A DNA stretch of 64,000 bases from Kosakonia sp. H02 (GTDB lineage Bacteria > Pseudomonadota > Gammaproteobacteria > Enterobacterales > Enterobacteriaceae), in the NCBI GenBank assembly GCA_030704225.1, contig CP131915.1, positions 2,542,001-2,606,000 of the forward strand. The letters run 5' to 3'. Numbering within the stretch: position 1 is the first letter of the stretch; every line of letters starts with the position of its first letter. The position numbers and the translations under genes are program-made. This document shows positions 7,783 through 17,246 of the stretch, piece by piece. The notes beneath the pieces are model-generated. The model ran no database searches. It saw only the letters and a list, made by a program, of their open reading frames with translations, and was not told the origin of the DNA.

Positions 7783-8556
7783 ATGAAGGCACTCGCAACA
7801 CTCATTATTGCCGGGGTTATGCAGCTTGGTTTTGCTCACGCGGCGCTGGCACAGGATGACCTGGCAAAAATTCAGTCCGCAGGCGTGCTGAAAATCGGCA
7901 CCGAAGGCACTTATCCGCCGTTCACCTTCCATAACGCCTCCGGCAAACTGGAAGGGTTTGATGTCGAAATCGGCCAGGAGGTTGCTAAGCGTTTGAAAGT
8001 CAACGCACAGTTCGTTGAAGGCAAATGGGATGGGCTAATTGCGGGTATCGATGCGAAGCGTTATGACGCGGTGATTAACCAGGTCGGCATTACGCCGGAA
8101 CGCCAGAAGAAATATGACTTCTCCGAGCCGTACATCGCATCAAAAGCGGTGCTGATTGTGAACAGCAAAAACAGCGACATTACGCGTTTCGAAGATTTGA
8201 AAGGCAAGAAATCTGCCCATTCGCTGACCAGTAACTTTGCGCAGATCGCCCGTAATTACGGCGCGGAGATCGTGCCGACCGACGGCTTCAATCAGTCTGT
8301 AGATTTGGTGGTCCAGGGGCGTGCTGACGCGACCATCAACGACAACCTGTCGTTCCTCGATTTCAAAAAACACAAGCCTGACGCACCGGTGAAAATTGTC
8401 GCGACGCAGTCCGATGCAGATAAATCCGGCGTGCTTATCCGCAAAGGCAACCCGGAACTGAAAGCAGCGATTGATAAAGCGCTGGAAGAGATCAAAGCTG
8501 ACGGCACTTACGAACGCATTTCACAGAAATACTTCGGGGCAGATGTGTCGAAATAA
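7783..8556 (+). CDS. Periplasmic amino acid-binding protein, cystine-binding-like
   Basis: A 257-residue solute-binding protein (family 3) with a clear signal peptide ending at ALAQ (about residue 24). The ligand pocket signature reads VLKIGTEGTYPPFTFH...GFDVEIGQE, followed by GKWDGLIAGIDAKRYDAVINQVGITPERQKKYDFSEPY. This run is very like E. coli FliY/TcyJ, which binds L-cystine, and less like glutamine or histidine binders. It starts 22 bases after the ATPase gene and completes the importer. Ligand is inferred as cystine or a related sulfur or diamino compound; the neighbouring peptide operon leaves room for another ligand. Confidence 0.87.
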   Translation: MKALATLIIAGVMQLGFAHAALAQDDLAKIQSAGVLKIGTEGTYPPFTFHNASGKLEGFDVEIGQEVAKRLKVNAQFVEGKWDGLIAGIDAKRYDAVINQVGITPERQKKYDFSEPYIASKAVLIVNSKNSDITRFEDLKGKKSAHSLTSNFAQIARNYGAEIVPTDGFNQSVDLVVQGRADATINDNLSFLDFKKHKPDAPVKIVATQSDADKSGVLIRKGNPELKAAIDKALEEIKADGTYERISQKYFGADVSK

Positions 8557-8578
8557 GATGTTAATGATGTAACAAAAC

Positions 8579-8614
8579 GAAACCGTAATTTCACTTCGGA
8601 ATTACGGTTTTTTC
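8579..8614 (+). terminator. Rho-independent terminator of the ABC importer operon
   Basis: AACCGTAATT (8581-8590) pairs with AATTACGGTT (8600-8609) and is followed by TTTTT. It starts 22 bases after the stop of the binding protein gene. Confidence 0.9.
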
Positions 8615-8736
8615 GTATAATCACGCGGCTGTAAGATTAGATGTGCACTCTTTTCGCGTACTTACGTGCTTTGATGGTTCGGACATGCCAGAGAAGCATG
8701 AGGTGACTTGCCACATTTAACGTCTTCGGAGTGATT

Positions 8737-9279
8737 ATGGATTACAAGCTTTATACCGCCGTGTTGATTCTCGCTGCTGCGAGTGTGTCCGCCACGGCGG
8801 CTGCAACAGCCGATAATTCCCCTGGAAAGCTGGTGAATGAACGTTTGTCCTGGATGAAAGATGTCGCCGGGTATAAAGCACAGCATCACCAGGCCATTGA
8901 GGATCTGAACCAAGAAAAGAAGGTGCTGGAGAGCGCGACTGCGGATGCTGAGTCGCTGGGGTTAAAAGGCGAGAGCGTAAAGCCCTTTATCCAGGCGCAA
9001 ATGGACGCCGCAAAGGCTATTCAGTACCGATATCGTGCCGACTGGCTGGCCGCGCCGGAACCCGACTGGCAGCCTCGCCCGCTTCCTGAAGCGCGGGCGC
9101 AAATCGGCCAACTCAGCGACCGTATTCTGCAAAGTGTGGCGGCACGGTTAACGTCCGGGCAGCCTCTGACGGAACAAGACCGAGAGACGTTTATGAAAGC
9201 CGTGCAGCAGAAGAATTTACATGAGCAGGATAAGCAGCGGATCTGGGAGACGATGAAAGGGATTGCGTTGAAGGATTAA
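8737..9279 (+). CDS. Secreted (periplasmic) chorismate mutase, AroQ-gamma type
   Basis: About 180 residues with an N-terminal signal peptide (VLILAAASVSATAAA). The mature part has the all-helical AroQ pattern: LVNERLSWMKDVAGYK near residue 33, then DAESLGL and FIQAQMDAAKAIQYRYRADW, the known marks of exported chorismate mutases that convert chorismate to prephenate. The role outside the cytoplasm is not settled in this family. The ATG at 8737 sits 5 bases after CGGAG; a GTG at 8731 overlaps that site. It is a single-gene unit between two terminators. Confidence 0.88.
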   Translation: MDYKLYTAVLILAAASVSATAAATADNSPGKLVNERLSWMKDVAGYKAQHHQAIEDLNQEKKVLESATADAESLGLKGESVKPFIQAQMDAAKAIQYRYRADWLAAPEPDWQPRPLPEARAQIGQLSDRILQSVAARLTSGQPLTEQDRETFMKAVQQKNLHEQDKQRIWETMKGIALKD

Positions 9280-9281
9280 GT

Positions 9282-9309
9282 AAAAACCCCGCCGGAAAGC
9301 GGGGTTTTA
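9282..9309. terminator. Bidirectional terminator, chorismate mutase / ssb
   Basis: AAAACCCCGC (9283-9292) pairs with GCGGGGTTTT (9299-9308). The A and T flanks let it end transcripts from both sides, and it lies between the two convergent genes. Confidence 0.9.
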
Positions 9310-9328
9310 CGTTTTCTGTTAGCGAAAC

Positions 9329-9859
9329 TCAGAACGGGATATCGTCGTCGAAGTCCATCGGCGGTTCGTTAGACGGTGCCGGTGCGGATTGCTGCTGCGG
9401 ACGAGACTGCGCGCCGCCGCTGAACTGGTTGTTATTGCCGCCCTGCGGCTGCTGAGGCTGACCCCAACCGCCCTGTTGCTGGCCGCCGCCAGCCGGTGCG
9501 CCGCCGCCCTGGCGACCGCCCAACATCTGCATGGTACCGCCAACGTTCACCACCACTTCGGTGGTGTATTTTTCCTGACCGGACTGATCGGTCCATTTGC
9601 GGGTACGCAACTGGCCTTCGATATAAACCTGAGAGCCCTTACGCAGATATTCACCGGCCACTTCGGCCAGCTTGCCAAACAGCACAACGCGGTGCCATTC
9701 AGTCTGCTCTTTTGTCTCACCGGTCTGCTTATCACGCCAGGATTCGGAAGTAGCCAGCGTAATGTTGGCAACTGCGCCACCACTCGGCATATAGCGTACT
9801 TCCGGGTCCTGGCCCAGATTACCGACGAGAATCACCTTGTTTACGCCTCTGCTGGCCAT
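9329..9859 (-). CDS. ssb: Single-stranded DNA-binding protein
   Basis: A 176-residue SSB with an N-terminal OB fold (residues 1 to about 112, starting [23 protein letters not shown]), a flexible Gly/Gln-rich linker and the acidic tail MDFDDDIPF that binds partner proteins such as RecQ, PriA and exonuclease I. It coats single-stranded DNA as a tetramer in replication, recombination and repair. Divergent from uvrA; the shared region carries a LexA box. Confidence 0.98.
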   Translation of the reverse strand: MASRGVNKVILVGNLGQDPEVRYMPSGGAVANITLATSESWRDKQTGETKEQTEWHRVVLFGKLAEVAGEYLRKGSQVYIEGQLRTRKWTDQSGQEKYTTEVVVNVGGTMQMLGGRQGGGAPAGGGQQQGGWGQPQQPQGGNNNQFSGGAQSRPQQQSAPAPSNEPPMDFDDDIPF

Positions 9860-10005
9860 GATCGTGTCTCCTGAAAACGTTTCTTAGTAGTGTAAACACG
9901 CGAGTGTACCATTTCCATGTAGCATTTTGATAGCTGCGAAGCGTGTTCCAAAGATCTCTCGCGGACTGCGCATTTTGACATACCTGCGCGGAAGATGCAT
10001 TCAGA

Positions 10006-10025
10006 TACTGTATATTCATTCAGGT
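10006..10025. promoter_or_regulatory. SOS (LexA) box between ssb and uvrA
   Basis: TACTGTATATTCATTCAGGT is the same operator as in the E. coli uvrA-ssb region (CTG-N10-CAG core). It should repress uvrA and one ssb promoter until DNA damage. Confidence 0.92.
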
Positions 10026-10116
10026 TAAATTGTGTCATAATTAGCCGTTTGTGACCGCCGGTTGTCCTTCAAACACACCAGGCAAAACGTGTTCCTCCGG
10101 GTAAAAGGTGAATGGA

Positions 10117-12942
10117 TTGGATAAGATAGAAGTACGGGGCGCGCGCACCCATAATCTCAAAAACATCAACCTCGTCATCCCTCGCGACAAACTGATTGTT
10201 GTCACCGGGCTGTCGGGATCGGGCAAATCCTCGTTGGCTTTCGATACGCTCTATGCTGAAGGGCAGCGTCGCTACGTGGAGTCCCTCTCTGCTTATGCCC
10301 GTCAGTTTCTGTCGCTGATGGAAAAACCGGACGTTGACCATATTGAAGGTCTGTCGCCCGCTATCTCCATTGAGCAAAAGTCGACCTCGCACAACCCGCG
10401 TTCAACCGTTGGCACCATAACCGAGATCCATGATTACCTGCGTCTGCTGTATGCGCGCGTGGGTGAACCGCGTTGCCCGGATCACGGCGTTCCACTGGCG
10501 GCACAAACTGTCAGCCAGATGGTGGATAACGTGCTGTCGCAGCCGGAAGGCAAGCGCCTGATGCTGCTGGCACCGGTCATCAAAGAGCGTAAAGGCGAAC
10601 ATACTAAAACCCTGGAAAACCTGGCAAGCCAGGGGTATATCCGCGCTCGTATCGATGGCGAAGTTTGCGATCTGTCCGATCCGCCAAGTCTCGAACTGCA
10701 AAAGAAACACACCATTGAAGTGGTGATTGACCGCTTCAAAGTCCGTAACGATCTGGCCCAGCGGCTGGCGGAATCTTTTGAAACCGCGCTGGAACTCTCC
10801 GGCGGTACGGCGATCGTTGCCGATATGGACGAGCCTGACACCGAAGAGCTGCTATTCTCGGCGAACTTTGCCTGCCCGATTTGCGGCTACAGCATGCGCG
10901 AGCTGGAACCGCGCCTGTTCTCGTTTAACAACCCGGCGGGCGCATGCCCGACCTGTGATGGTCTGGGCGTACAGCAATATTTCGATCCCGATCGCGTCAT
11001 CCAGAACCCGGAGCTGTCGCTGGCCGGTGGCGCAATCCGCGGCTGGGATCGCCGTAACTTCTACTATTTCCAGATGCTGAAATCGCTGGCCGATCACTAC
11101 AAATTTGACGTCGAAGCGCCGTGGGAAAGCCTCAACGCTAACGTGCAGAAAGTGATCCTGTTCGGCTCAGGAAAAGAGTCTATTGAGTTCAAATATATGA
11201 ACGATCGCGGCGACACTTCCGTGCGCCGTCACCCGTTCGAAGGCGTGCTGCACAATATGGAGCGCCGCTACAAAGAGACAGAATCGAGCGCCGTGCGCGA
11301 AGAGCTGGCGAAGTTCATCAGCAACCGTCCATGCGCGACCTGTGAAGGAACGCGCCTGCGTCGCGAAGCGCGCCATGTTTTTGTAGAAGATACGCCGCTG
11401 CCGACCATTTCCGATATGAGCATCGGCCATGCGATGGACTTCTTCAACAACCTGAAACTTTCCGGTCAGCGCGCAAAAATCGCTGAAAAGGTGCTCAAAG
11501 AGATTGGCGATCGTCTGAAATTCCTCGTCAATGTCGGTCTGAACTACCTGACGCTTTCCCGCTCGGCAGAAACCCTTTCCGGCGGCGAAGCGCAGCGTAT
11601 TCGCCTGGCAAGCCAGATTGGCGCAGGCCTGGTGGGCGTGATGTACGTGCTGGATGAGCCGTCCATCGGTCTGCATCAGCGCGACAACGAGCGCCTGCTG
11701 GGTACGCTTGTCCATCTGCGCAATCTCGGTAACACGGTGATTGTCGTTGAGCACGACGAAGATGCCATTCGCGCGGCAGACCACGTGATCGATATCGGCC
11801 CTGGCGCGGGCGTGCACGGCGGCCAGGTGGTAGCAGAAGGCCCGCTGGAGGCGATCATGGCGGTGCCGGAATCCCTTACCGGCCAGTACATGAGCGGCAA
11901 GCGTAAAATCGAGGTGCCGAAAGCGCGCGTAAAAGCCGATCCGCAAAAAGTGCTGAAACTGACTGGCGCGCGCGGCAACAACCTGAAAGACGTGACGCTG
12001 ACGCTGCCGGTGGGTCTGTTCACCTGCATCACCGGCGTTTCCGGTTCCGGGAAATCGACGCTGATCAACGACACGCTGTTCCCTATCGCCCAGCGTCAGT
12101 TGAACGGTGCGACCATCGCTGAACCTGCGCCATACCGTGAGGTTCACGGGCTGGAGCATTTCGATAAAGTGATTGATATCGACCAAAGCCCGATCGGCCG
12201 TACGCCGCGCTCCAACCCGGCAACCTACACCGGCGTCTTTACACCGGTGCGCGAGCTGTTCGCGGGCGTGCCGGAATCCCGTTCACGCGGCTACACGCCG
12301 GGGCGTTTTAGCTTTAACGTGCGCGGCGGGCGCTGTGAAGCCTGCCAGGGCGACGGCGTTATCAAAGTCGAAATGCACTTTCTGCCGGACATTTATGTGC
12401 CGTGCGACCAGTGCAAAGGCAAGCGCTATAACCGCGAAACGCTGGAGATCAAATACAAAGGCAAGACCATCCACGAAGTGCTGGATATGACTATCGAAGA
12501 AGCGCGTGAGTTCTTTGATGCCGTCCCGGCGCTGGCGCGTAAGCTGCAAACGCTGATGGATGTCGGTCTGACCTATATTCGTCTCGGCCAGTCGGCGACG
12601 ACGCTTTCCGGTGGTGAAGCCCAGCGCGTGAAGCTGGCGCGCGAGCTGTCGAAACGCGGCACCGGGCAGACGCTCTATATTCTCGACGAACCGACCACCG
12701 GCCTGCACTTTGCCGATATTCAGCAGTTGCTGGATGTGCTGCATCAGTTGCGGGATCAGGGCAACACTATTGTGGTGATTGAGCACAACCTGGACGTGAT
12801 TAAAACCGCGGACTGGATTGTCGATCTCGGCCCGGAAGGTGGCAGCGGCGGTGGGGAAATTCTGGTCTCTGGTACGCCGGAAACCGTCGCCGAATGCGAA
12901 GCGTCGCACACGGCGCGATTCCTGAAACCGATGCTGAAATAG
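10117..12942 (+). CDS. uvrA: Excinuclease ABC subunit A
   Basis: UvrA scans DNA with UvrB to start nucleotide excision repair. The 941-residue product has two ABC ATPase halves: Walker [10 protein letters not shown] (31-39) and GVSGSGKST (around 640), signature LSGGEAQR twice, and zinc-finger cysteine pairs (CPICGYSM...[15 protein letters not shown]...CDQCKG). The start is most likely the TTG at 10117, since E. coli UvrA begins [12 protein letters not shown] and AAAAGG lies about 9 bases upstream; the alternative GTG at 10108 abuts that site directly. A TTG start is rarer than the ATG used in E. coli. Confidence 0.97.
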   Translation: MDKIEVRGARTHNLKNINLVIPRDKLIVVTGLSGSGKSSLAFDTLYAEGQRRYVESLSAYARQFLSLMEKPDVDHIEGLSPAISIEQKSTSHNPRSTVGTITEIHDYLRLLYARVGEPRCPDHGVPLAAQTVSQMVDNVLSQPEGKRLMLLAPVIKERKGEHTKTLENLASQGYIRARIDGEVCDLSDPPSLELQKKHTIEVVIDRFKVRNDLAQRLAESFETALELSGGTAIVADMDEPDTEELLFSANFACPICGYSMRELEPRLFSFNNPAGACPTCDGLGVQQYFDPDRVIQNPELSLAGGAIRGWDRRNFYYFQMLKSLADHYKFDVEAPWESLNANVQKVILFGSGKESIEFKYMNDRGDTSVRRHPFEGVLHNMERRYKETESSAVREELAKFISNRPCATCEGTRLRREARHVFVEDTPLPTISDMSIGHAMDFFNNLKLSGQRAKIAEKVLKEIGDRLKFLVNVGLNYLTLSRSAETLSGGEAQRIRLASQIGAGLVGVMYVLDEPSIGLHQRDNERLLGTLVHLRNLGNTVIVVEHDEDAIRAADHVIDIGPGAGVHGGQVVAEGPLEAIMAVPESLTGQYMSGKRKIEVPKARVKADPQKVLKLTGARGNNLKDVTLTLPVGLFTCITGVSGSGKSTLINDTLFPIAQRQLNGATIAEPAPYREVHGLEHFDKVIDIDQSPIGRTPRSNPATYTGVFTPVRELFAGVPESRSRGYTPGRFSFNVRGGRCEACQGDGVIKVEMHFLPDIYVPCDQCKGKRYNRETLEIKYKGKTIHEVLDMTIEEAREFFDAVPALARKLQTLMDVGLTYIRLGQSATTLSGGEAQRVKLARELSKRGTGQTLYILDEPTTGLHFADIQQLLDVLHQLRDQGNTIVVIEHNLDVIKTADWIVDLGPEGGSGGGEILVSGTPETVAECEASHTARFLKPMLK

Positions 12943-13296
12943 TCAAACTGAAAGCTGTTGCCGGACATTCTCCGGCAACAGCTCAATTGCCTGCTGGTAT
13001 GAGACATCGACCAGAGAGTAGATCTGCGAATCCAGCAACGAACCGTCAAGGTAAACCGTGCTCCAGTGCGCTTTGTTTAAATGGCGACTGGGGCGCACAT
13101 CTTTATGCTGCTCACGCAAAAGCTCCGCCAGCTCCGGGCTGGTTTTCAGCGACGCCGCCGGGCGGCCTTCCACCTCTTTCACCATCGCGAACAGTACATC
13201 CGCAACTTTTATTTGCGTGGCTTTCCAGTCGCTGTGAACGCTCTGTTCAGCGCCAGGTTTCGCCATGCAATACTGTAACAACTCCGAAATTGTCAT
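12943..13296 (-). CDS. yjbR: YjbR, MmcQ/YjbR-family DNA-binding-like protein
   Basis: A 117-residue protein matching E. coli YjbR (start MTISELLQYCMAKPGAEQSVH). The family has a CyaY-like fold with proposed DNA binding; function unknown. Its stop codon directly abuts the uvrA stop on the other strand, and it follows yjbQ by 3 bases, so the two form an operon. Confidence 0.92.
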   Translation of the reverse strand: MTISELLQYCMAKPGAEQSVHSDWKATQIKVADVLFAMVKEVEGRPAASLKTSPELAELLREQHKDVRPSRHLNKAHWSTVYLDGSLLDSQIYSLVDVSYQQAIELLPENVRQQLSV

Positions 13297-13299
13297 CGT

Positions 13300-13716
13300 T
13301 TATTCCCCTTGTAGTGTCGCGATAATCCTCCGCGAACCGCCGTGGATGCGATGCTCTCCCAGCCAAATCCCCTGCCATGTGCCAAGCAACACGCGCCCGT
13401 TCTGCACAGGTAACAGCAGTGAAACGCCAAGGGTTGAGGATTTGATATGCGACGGCATATCATCCGGCCCTTCATAATCATGCTCATACGGTGCGTTGTC
13501 CGGCACGGCGTTTAAAAAGTGGCGCTCCATATCGTGGCGCACGGTGGGATCGCAATTTTCATTCAGGGTGAGAGAAGCGGAAGTGTGCTGAAGCAGCAGG
13601 TGTAACAAACCGGTTTTTACGCCCGACAGCGCGTGAATTTGCCCGAGAACCTCATCTGTGACCAGATGAAACCCGCGCGATTTTTCGCTAAGCGTAAGCG
13701 TTTGTTGATGCCACAT
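13300..13716 (-). CDS. yjbQ: YjbQ, UPF0047-family protein
   Basis: A 138-residue cytoplasmic protein of the YjbQ family. The conserved core [20 protein letters not shown] and the C-terminal [12 protein letters not shown] are intact. E. coli YjbQ has weak thiamine phosphate synthase activity; the physiological role is uncertain. First gene of the yjbQ-yjbR pair. Confidence 0.92.
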   Translation of the reverse strand: MWHQQTLTLSEKSRGFHLVTDEVLGQIHALSGVKTGLLHLLLQHTSASLTLNENCDPTVRHDMERHFLNAVPDNAPYEHDYEGPDDMPSHIKSSTLGVSLLLPVQNGRVLLGTWQGIWLGEHRIHGGSRRIIATLQGE

Positions 13717-13815
13717 TTGCTGCTCCTTTTGGAAAATGAATCCCTGTAAGTGTGCAGCATGTCGCCAAAAGGGGAAACCCGACCGCCCGATTTAGTTTAA
13801 AAAAGCGGCAAAACA

Positions 13816-14526
13816 TTAATACTCTGAATCGACAATCACTTCTTCACCCAGCGCGCCCGCCTGCGGCAAAGGCCGGTAAGTCGAATTGGAGGCGCGCAGC
13901 ACGCGAACAGGCCGGGCTTCGCTTTCGCGAGCGGCGGAGATGTCGCTGTCTGAATCACCGTAAAAAACGCGGATCTGCTTCGCCTTCAGCCATTGGGTTT
14001 TCGTGTTCTGGCCTGGCTTGACGCCAGCGAAAATAACCGGGGTCATATTGACGGCAGGAATAAGGAAATCATCCTGGAGGGTTTTCGTTACGGTTTCTGT
14101 TTTGGTCGGGCTTCGCCCGGTGATGAAAAACAGCGTATCGCCACGCTTCACGTGCATAGCTATTAACTGGCGTGCCACCTCTTTCGGGATACTGAATTCA
14201 TCCCAGCCGTTATTCATTTTTTCCCAGAACGCCGGGTTGTGCAGGTAATCGTCACTGTCGGGAGACCAGGTTTTCTTCCCACGCCAGAAGCCGGGGCTGG
14301 AGAAAAGCACCGTGTCGTCGATATCAAATCCCACCGCCATTGGCGGGCGCTCAAGCAGTGAGCGTTCGATTTGTGCCACGGAAACCCAGTGAATCGGTGC
14401 CTGTTCGGCCAGTTTTGCAACGTTAGTTCCATCAGAGACGGGGCCAGGCGCAGAGGCATACACAGCAACACTACTAATGGCCATCCATAAGCAGGCAGCG
14501 CCAAAGGCGCGCGTGAGCTTTCGCAT
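13816..14526 (-). CDS. aphA: Class B acid phosphatase
   Basis: A periplasmic, magnesium-dependent phosphatase of the HAD superfamily, 236 residues with a signal peptide cleaved near Ala24. The nucleophile motif [10 protein letters not shown] (Asp68, Asp70) and the later FYGDSDSDI acid pair are intact. The family removes phosphate from nucleotides and other organic esters and forms tetramers. It is transcribed alone, with an A+T-rich upstream region. Confidence 0.96.
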   Translation of the reverse strand: MRKLTRAFGAACLWMAISSVAVYASAPGPVSDGTNVAKLAEQAPIHWVSVAQIERSLLERPPMAVGFDIDDTVLFSSPGFWRGKKTWSPDSDDYLHNPAFWEKMNNGWDEFSIPKEVARQLIAMHVKRGDTLFFITGRSPTKTETVTKTLQDDFLIPAVNMTPVIFAGVKPGQNTKTQWLKAKQIRVFYGDSDSDISAARESEARPVRVLRASNSTYRPLPQAGALGEEVIVDSEY

Positions 14527-14665
14527 ATTTATCCCTAAATTATCAGTTTGTTATATTTTATAAATGGTGCGAATGGTCAAAATCTTACCAGACCATAACC
14601 CCAGCGGCGGGTTAAAAAAAGGGATTTCTGTGGAATATCCATAGATTAAGAGAATACAGAGGAAG

Positions 14666-14697
14666 GTGATCCCCTGCAAAAGCGCAGAGGATCGGGT
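14666..14697 (-). terminator. Hairpin downstream of tyrB
   Basis: GATCCCCTGC (14669-14678) and GCAGAGGATC (14685-14694) form a stem with one mismatch. There is no U tract, so this may slow 3' decay rather than end transcription. Confidence 0.4.
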
Positions 14698-14723
14698 AAT
14701 CAATGAACAAGATAAGTAAGTAC

Positions 14724-15917
14724 TTACATAACAGCGGCGAATGCTTGCGCCACACGATGCACGTTACGGCTATTCAGCCCAGCCACGCACATGCGGCCGC
14801 TTGAAAGCAGATAAATGCCAAACTCTTCGCGTAAACGATCAACCTGGGCCGCACTCAGGCCGGTGTAGCTAAACATGCCGCGCTGCCTGATCAGGTAATC
14901 AAAATTACCACCCGGAATTGCCTCTTTCAGCACGGTGACAAGCTCCTGACGCATCGCCAGAATACGCGTACGCATGGCTTCCACTTCCGCCAGCCACGAG
15001 GCTTTTAAACCCGCATCACTCAACACTGCTGCTACCAGTTGCGCACCATAACTCGGCGGGCTGGAGTAGTTGCGGCGCACGGTCGCTTTTAACTGCCCCA
15101 GCACGCGGCCTGCGGCTTCGGTATCTTCACAGACCACAGAAAGCCCGCCGATGCGCTCGCCATACAGGGAGAAAATTTTAGAGAACGAGTTGCTGACCAG
15201 CGCGGGCAGCCCGGCGTGCGCAACCGCGCGGATGGCGTAAGCATCTTCTTCCATGCCCGCACCGAAACCTTGATACGCAATGTCGAGGAACGGGATCAGG
15301 TTACGCGCTTTCAGCACTTCCACCACCTGGTCCCACTGGTCGTTGGTCAGATCCGCGCCGGTCGGGTTATGACAGCAAGGATGCAACAGCACAATGCTCT
15401 GCTCCGCGAGGGTGTTCAGTTTTTCCAGAAACGCCGCGAAACGCACGCCGTTGGTGGTGGCGTCGTACCACGGGTAAGTGTTTACTTCGAAACCCGCGCC
15501 TTCAAAAATGGCGACATGGTTTTCCCAAGTGGGATCGCTTACCCAGACGCCGGAGTTGGGAAAGTAACGTTTCAGAAAATCGGCGCCGATTTTCAGTGCG
15601 CCTGAGCCGCCAAGCGTCTGGATGGTGGCCACGCGTTTTTGCGCCAGCACCGGGTGATCGGCACCAAACAGCAGCGGCGCGATGGTGTGAAGATAGCTGT
15701 TCAGCCCTTCCATTGGCAGATAGACCGATGCGCCGTGCTGCTGCGCATTAAGACGCGCTTCGGCTTCGGCAACCGCTTGCAGACGCGGAATAATCCCCTC
15801 TTCGTCGTAATAGAGCCCGATACTGAGGTTCACTTTGTCGCTGCGCGGATCTTCTTTGAAGCGCTCCATTAATGAGAGGATCGGGTCGCCGGCATAGGCG
15901 TCAACTTTCTGAAACAC
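14724..15917 (-). CDS. tyrB: Aromatic-amino-acid aminotransferase
   Basis: TyrB performs the last step of tyrosine and phenylalanine synthesis and can aminate branched keto acids. The 397-residue protein is the same length as E. coli TyrB. PLP-enzyme marks are present: NPTGADLT, the lysine in [17 protein letters not shown] that holds the cofactor, and the C-terminal [11 protein letters not shown] with the substrate arginine. The start is the GTG at 15917 (GTG TTT CAG), preceded by GGAGA; a longer reading to 16130 would run into alr. Follows alr by about 100 bases. Confidence 0.97.
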   Translation of the reverse strand: MFQKVDAYAGDPILSLMERFKEDPRSDKVNLSIGLYYDEEGIIPRLQAVAEAEARLNAQQHGASVYLPMEGLNSYLHTIAPLLFGADHPVLAQKRVATIQTLGGSGALKIGADFLKRYFPNSGVWVSDPTWENHVAIFEGAGFEVNTYPWYDATTNGVRFAAFLEKLNTLAEQSIVLLHPCCHNPTGADLTNDQWDQVVEVLKARNLIPFLDIAYQGFGAGMEEDAYAIRAVAHAGLPALVSNSFSKIFSLYGERIGGLSVVCEDTEAAGRVLGQLKATVRRNYSSPPSYGAQLVAAVLSDAGLKASWLAEVEAMRTRILAMRQELVTVLKEAIPGGNFDYLIRQRGMFSYTGLSAAQVDRLREEFGIYLLSSGRMCVAGLNSRNVHRVAQAFAAVM

Positions 15918-16021
15918 GCTTGTCTTCTCCAGGTTTACAGTAGGCAGGACCTCCACAATAAACTGGAAGCCGGGGAAGATCGAGAGGAGCAGCGCTTTCC
16001 CGCTCAGGAAAGCGCTAAGCA

Positions 16022-17101
16022 TTAATCGATATAGCGAAGCGTCGCCCTTGATGTCAGGCGCGTAATAAGTTCGTAAGCACTCACATTTGTGGCTTGCGCG
16101 ATGCGCTCGACGGGCAAACCTTCGCCCCACAGCACAACTTCATCGCCCGCTTTGTCCTGCGCATCGGGGCCGAGATCGACACAAATCATGTCCATGGCAA
16201 CACGACCGACAATCGGCACTTCACGCCCGTTGACCAGCACCGGCGTACCGGACGGCGCAGCGCGCGGGTAGCCATCGCCATAGCCCATCGCCACCACGCC
16301 CAAACGAGTGTCGCGCGCGCTTTCCCACGTGCCGCCGTAACCCACCGGATCGCCCGCTTTATGCTCGCGTACGGCAATCAGTTGTGAGGTCAAAGTCATC
16401 ACCGGCTGGAAGCCAAAATCCGTCCCCCAAGGTTTACTCTCGAGCGGCGAAACGCCGTACAAAATAATGCCGGGACGCACCCAGTCGAAATGGGATTGCG
16501 GCCACAGCAGTATTCCGCCCGACGCGGCAATCGACCGCAAGCCAGGCTTGCCATCGGTAAAGGTAGTGAAGAGATCGAGCTGGCGTTCTGTTGCGCCGCA
16601 TTCCGGCTCATCAGCGCGGGCAAAGTGGCTGGCGATGTTCACCGGCTGGCGCACGTTTTTGCACTGTGACAAGCGGGTATAAAACGCTTGCGCTTCATGA
16701 GGATGCACGCCGAGGCGGTGCATGCCGGTGTCGAGTTTCATCCACACATTGACCGGCTCTGTTAGCGTGGCTGTTTCCAGTGCTTCGAGCTGTTCAATGC
16801 TGTGAATAACAGTATGGAGCCGGTGTTCAGCGACCAGGGGCAGATCGCTGGCGGCGAAGAAACCTTCCAGTAACAGGATCGGCTGCGTAATGCCGCCTGC
16901 GCGCAGTTGCAGGGCTTCTTCAAGACGGGAGACACCGAAAGCATCGGCATCGGGGAGCGTTCGCGCGGTCTCGAGAAGACCGTGTCCATAGGCGTTCGCT
17001 TTCACGACCGCAACCAGGCGGCTGGCGGGAGCCAGTTCGCGCAGGCGTTGCAGATTGTGTCGCAGAGCGCGGCGGTTAACTACTACGGTTGCCGCTTGCA
17101 T
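16022..17101 (-). CDS. alr: Alanine racemase, biosynthetic
   Basis: PLP-dependent enzyme that makes D-alanine for peptidoglycan. The cofactor lysine is Lys34 in [11 protein letters not shown], and the second-base tyrosine is in the GYGGTW segment near residue 255. Length (359) is that of E. coli Alr. It lies between dnaB and tyrB, with an ERIC element upstream of its start. Confidence 0.97.
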   Translation of the reverse strand: MQAATVVVNRRALRHNLQRLRELAPASRLVAVVKANAYGHGLLETARTLPDADAFGVSRLEEALQLRAGGITQPILLLEGFFAASDLPLVAEHRLHTVIHSIEQLEALETATLTEPVNVWMKLDTGMHRLGVHPHEAQAFYTRLSQCKNVRQPVNIASHFARADEPECGATERQLDLFTTFTDGKPGLRSIAASGGILLWPQSHFDWVRPGIILYGVSPLESKPWGTDFGFQPVMTLTSQLIAVREHKAGDPVGYGGTWESARDTRLGVVAMGYGDGYPRAAPSGTPVLVNGREVPIVGRVAMDMICVDLGPDAQDKAGDEVVLWGEGLPVERIAQATNVSAYELITRLTSRATLRYID

Positions 17102-17126
17102 TTAAATTCCTTTGTAAATCTGGCTT

Positions 17127-17241
17127 CAAAATCATTCGTGTTGCAGGAAGGCGACAAGCTCGTGAATCCCCGTGAGCTTAGTAAACTAAGTGACCGGGGT
17201 GAGCGAGCGCAGTCAACGCACCTGTAGCGCGAAGGATGAAG
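17127..17241. repeat. ERIC element between dnaB and alr
   Basis: The segment carries the ERIC core: GTGAATCCCCGTGAGCTTA at 17162-17180 and AAGTGACCGGGGTGAGCGAG at 17188-17207, which match the sites targeted by the classic ERIC primers, plus the outer GCAGGAAGGCGACAAGC and GCGAAGGATGAAG arms. It sits in the 3' region of dnaB and just upstream of alr, so both transcripts may carry or border it. Confidence 0.88.
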
Positions 17242-17246
17242 AAGAT

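Noticed and set aside
1..8700. Left accessory block as a tRNA-borne genomic island or prophage
   Set aside because: No tRNA, integrase, transposase or direct-repeat ends are visible in the window; the left border lies outside it.
11167..12186. 339-codon open frame antisense to uvrA
   Set aside because: Shadow of the G+C-rich uvrA reading frame; no ribosome site, no recognisable protein pattern.
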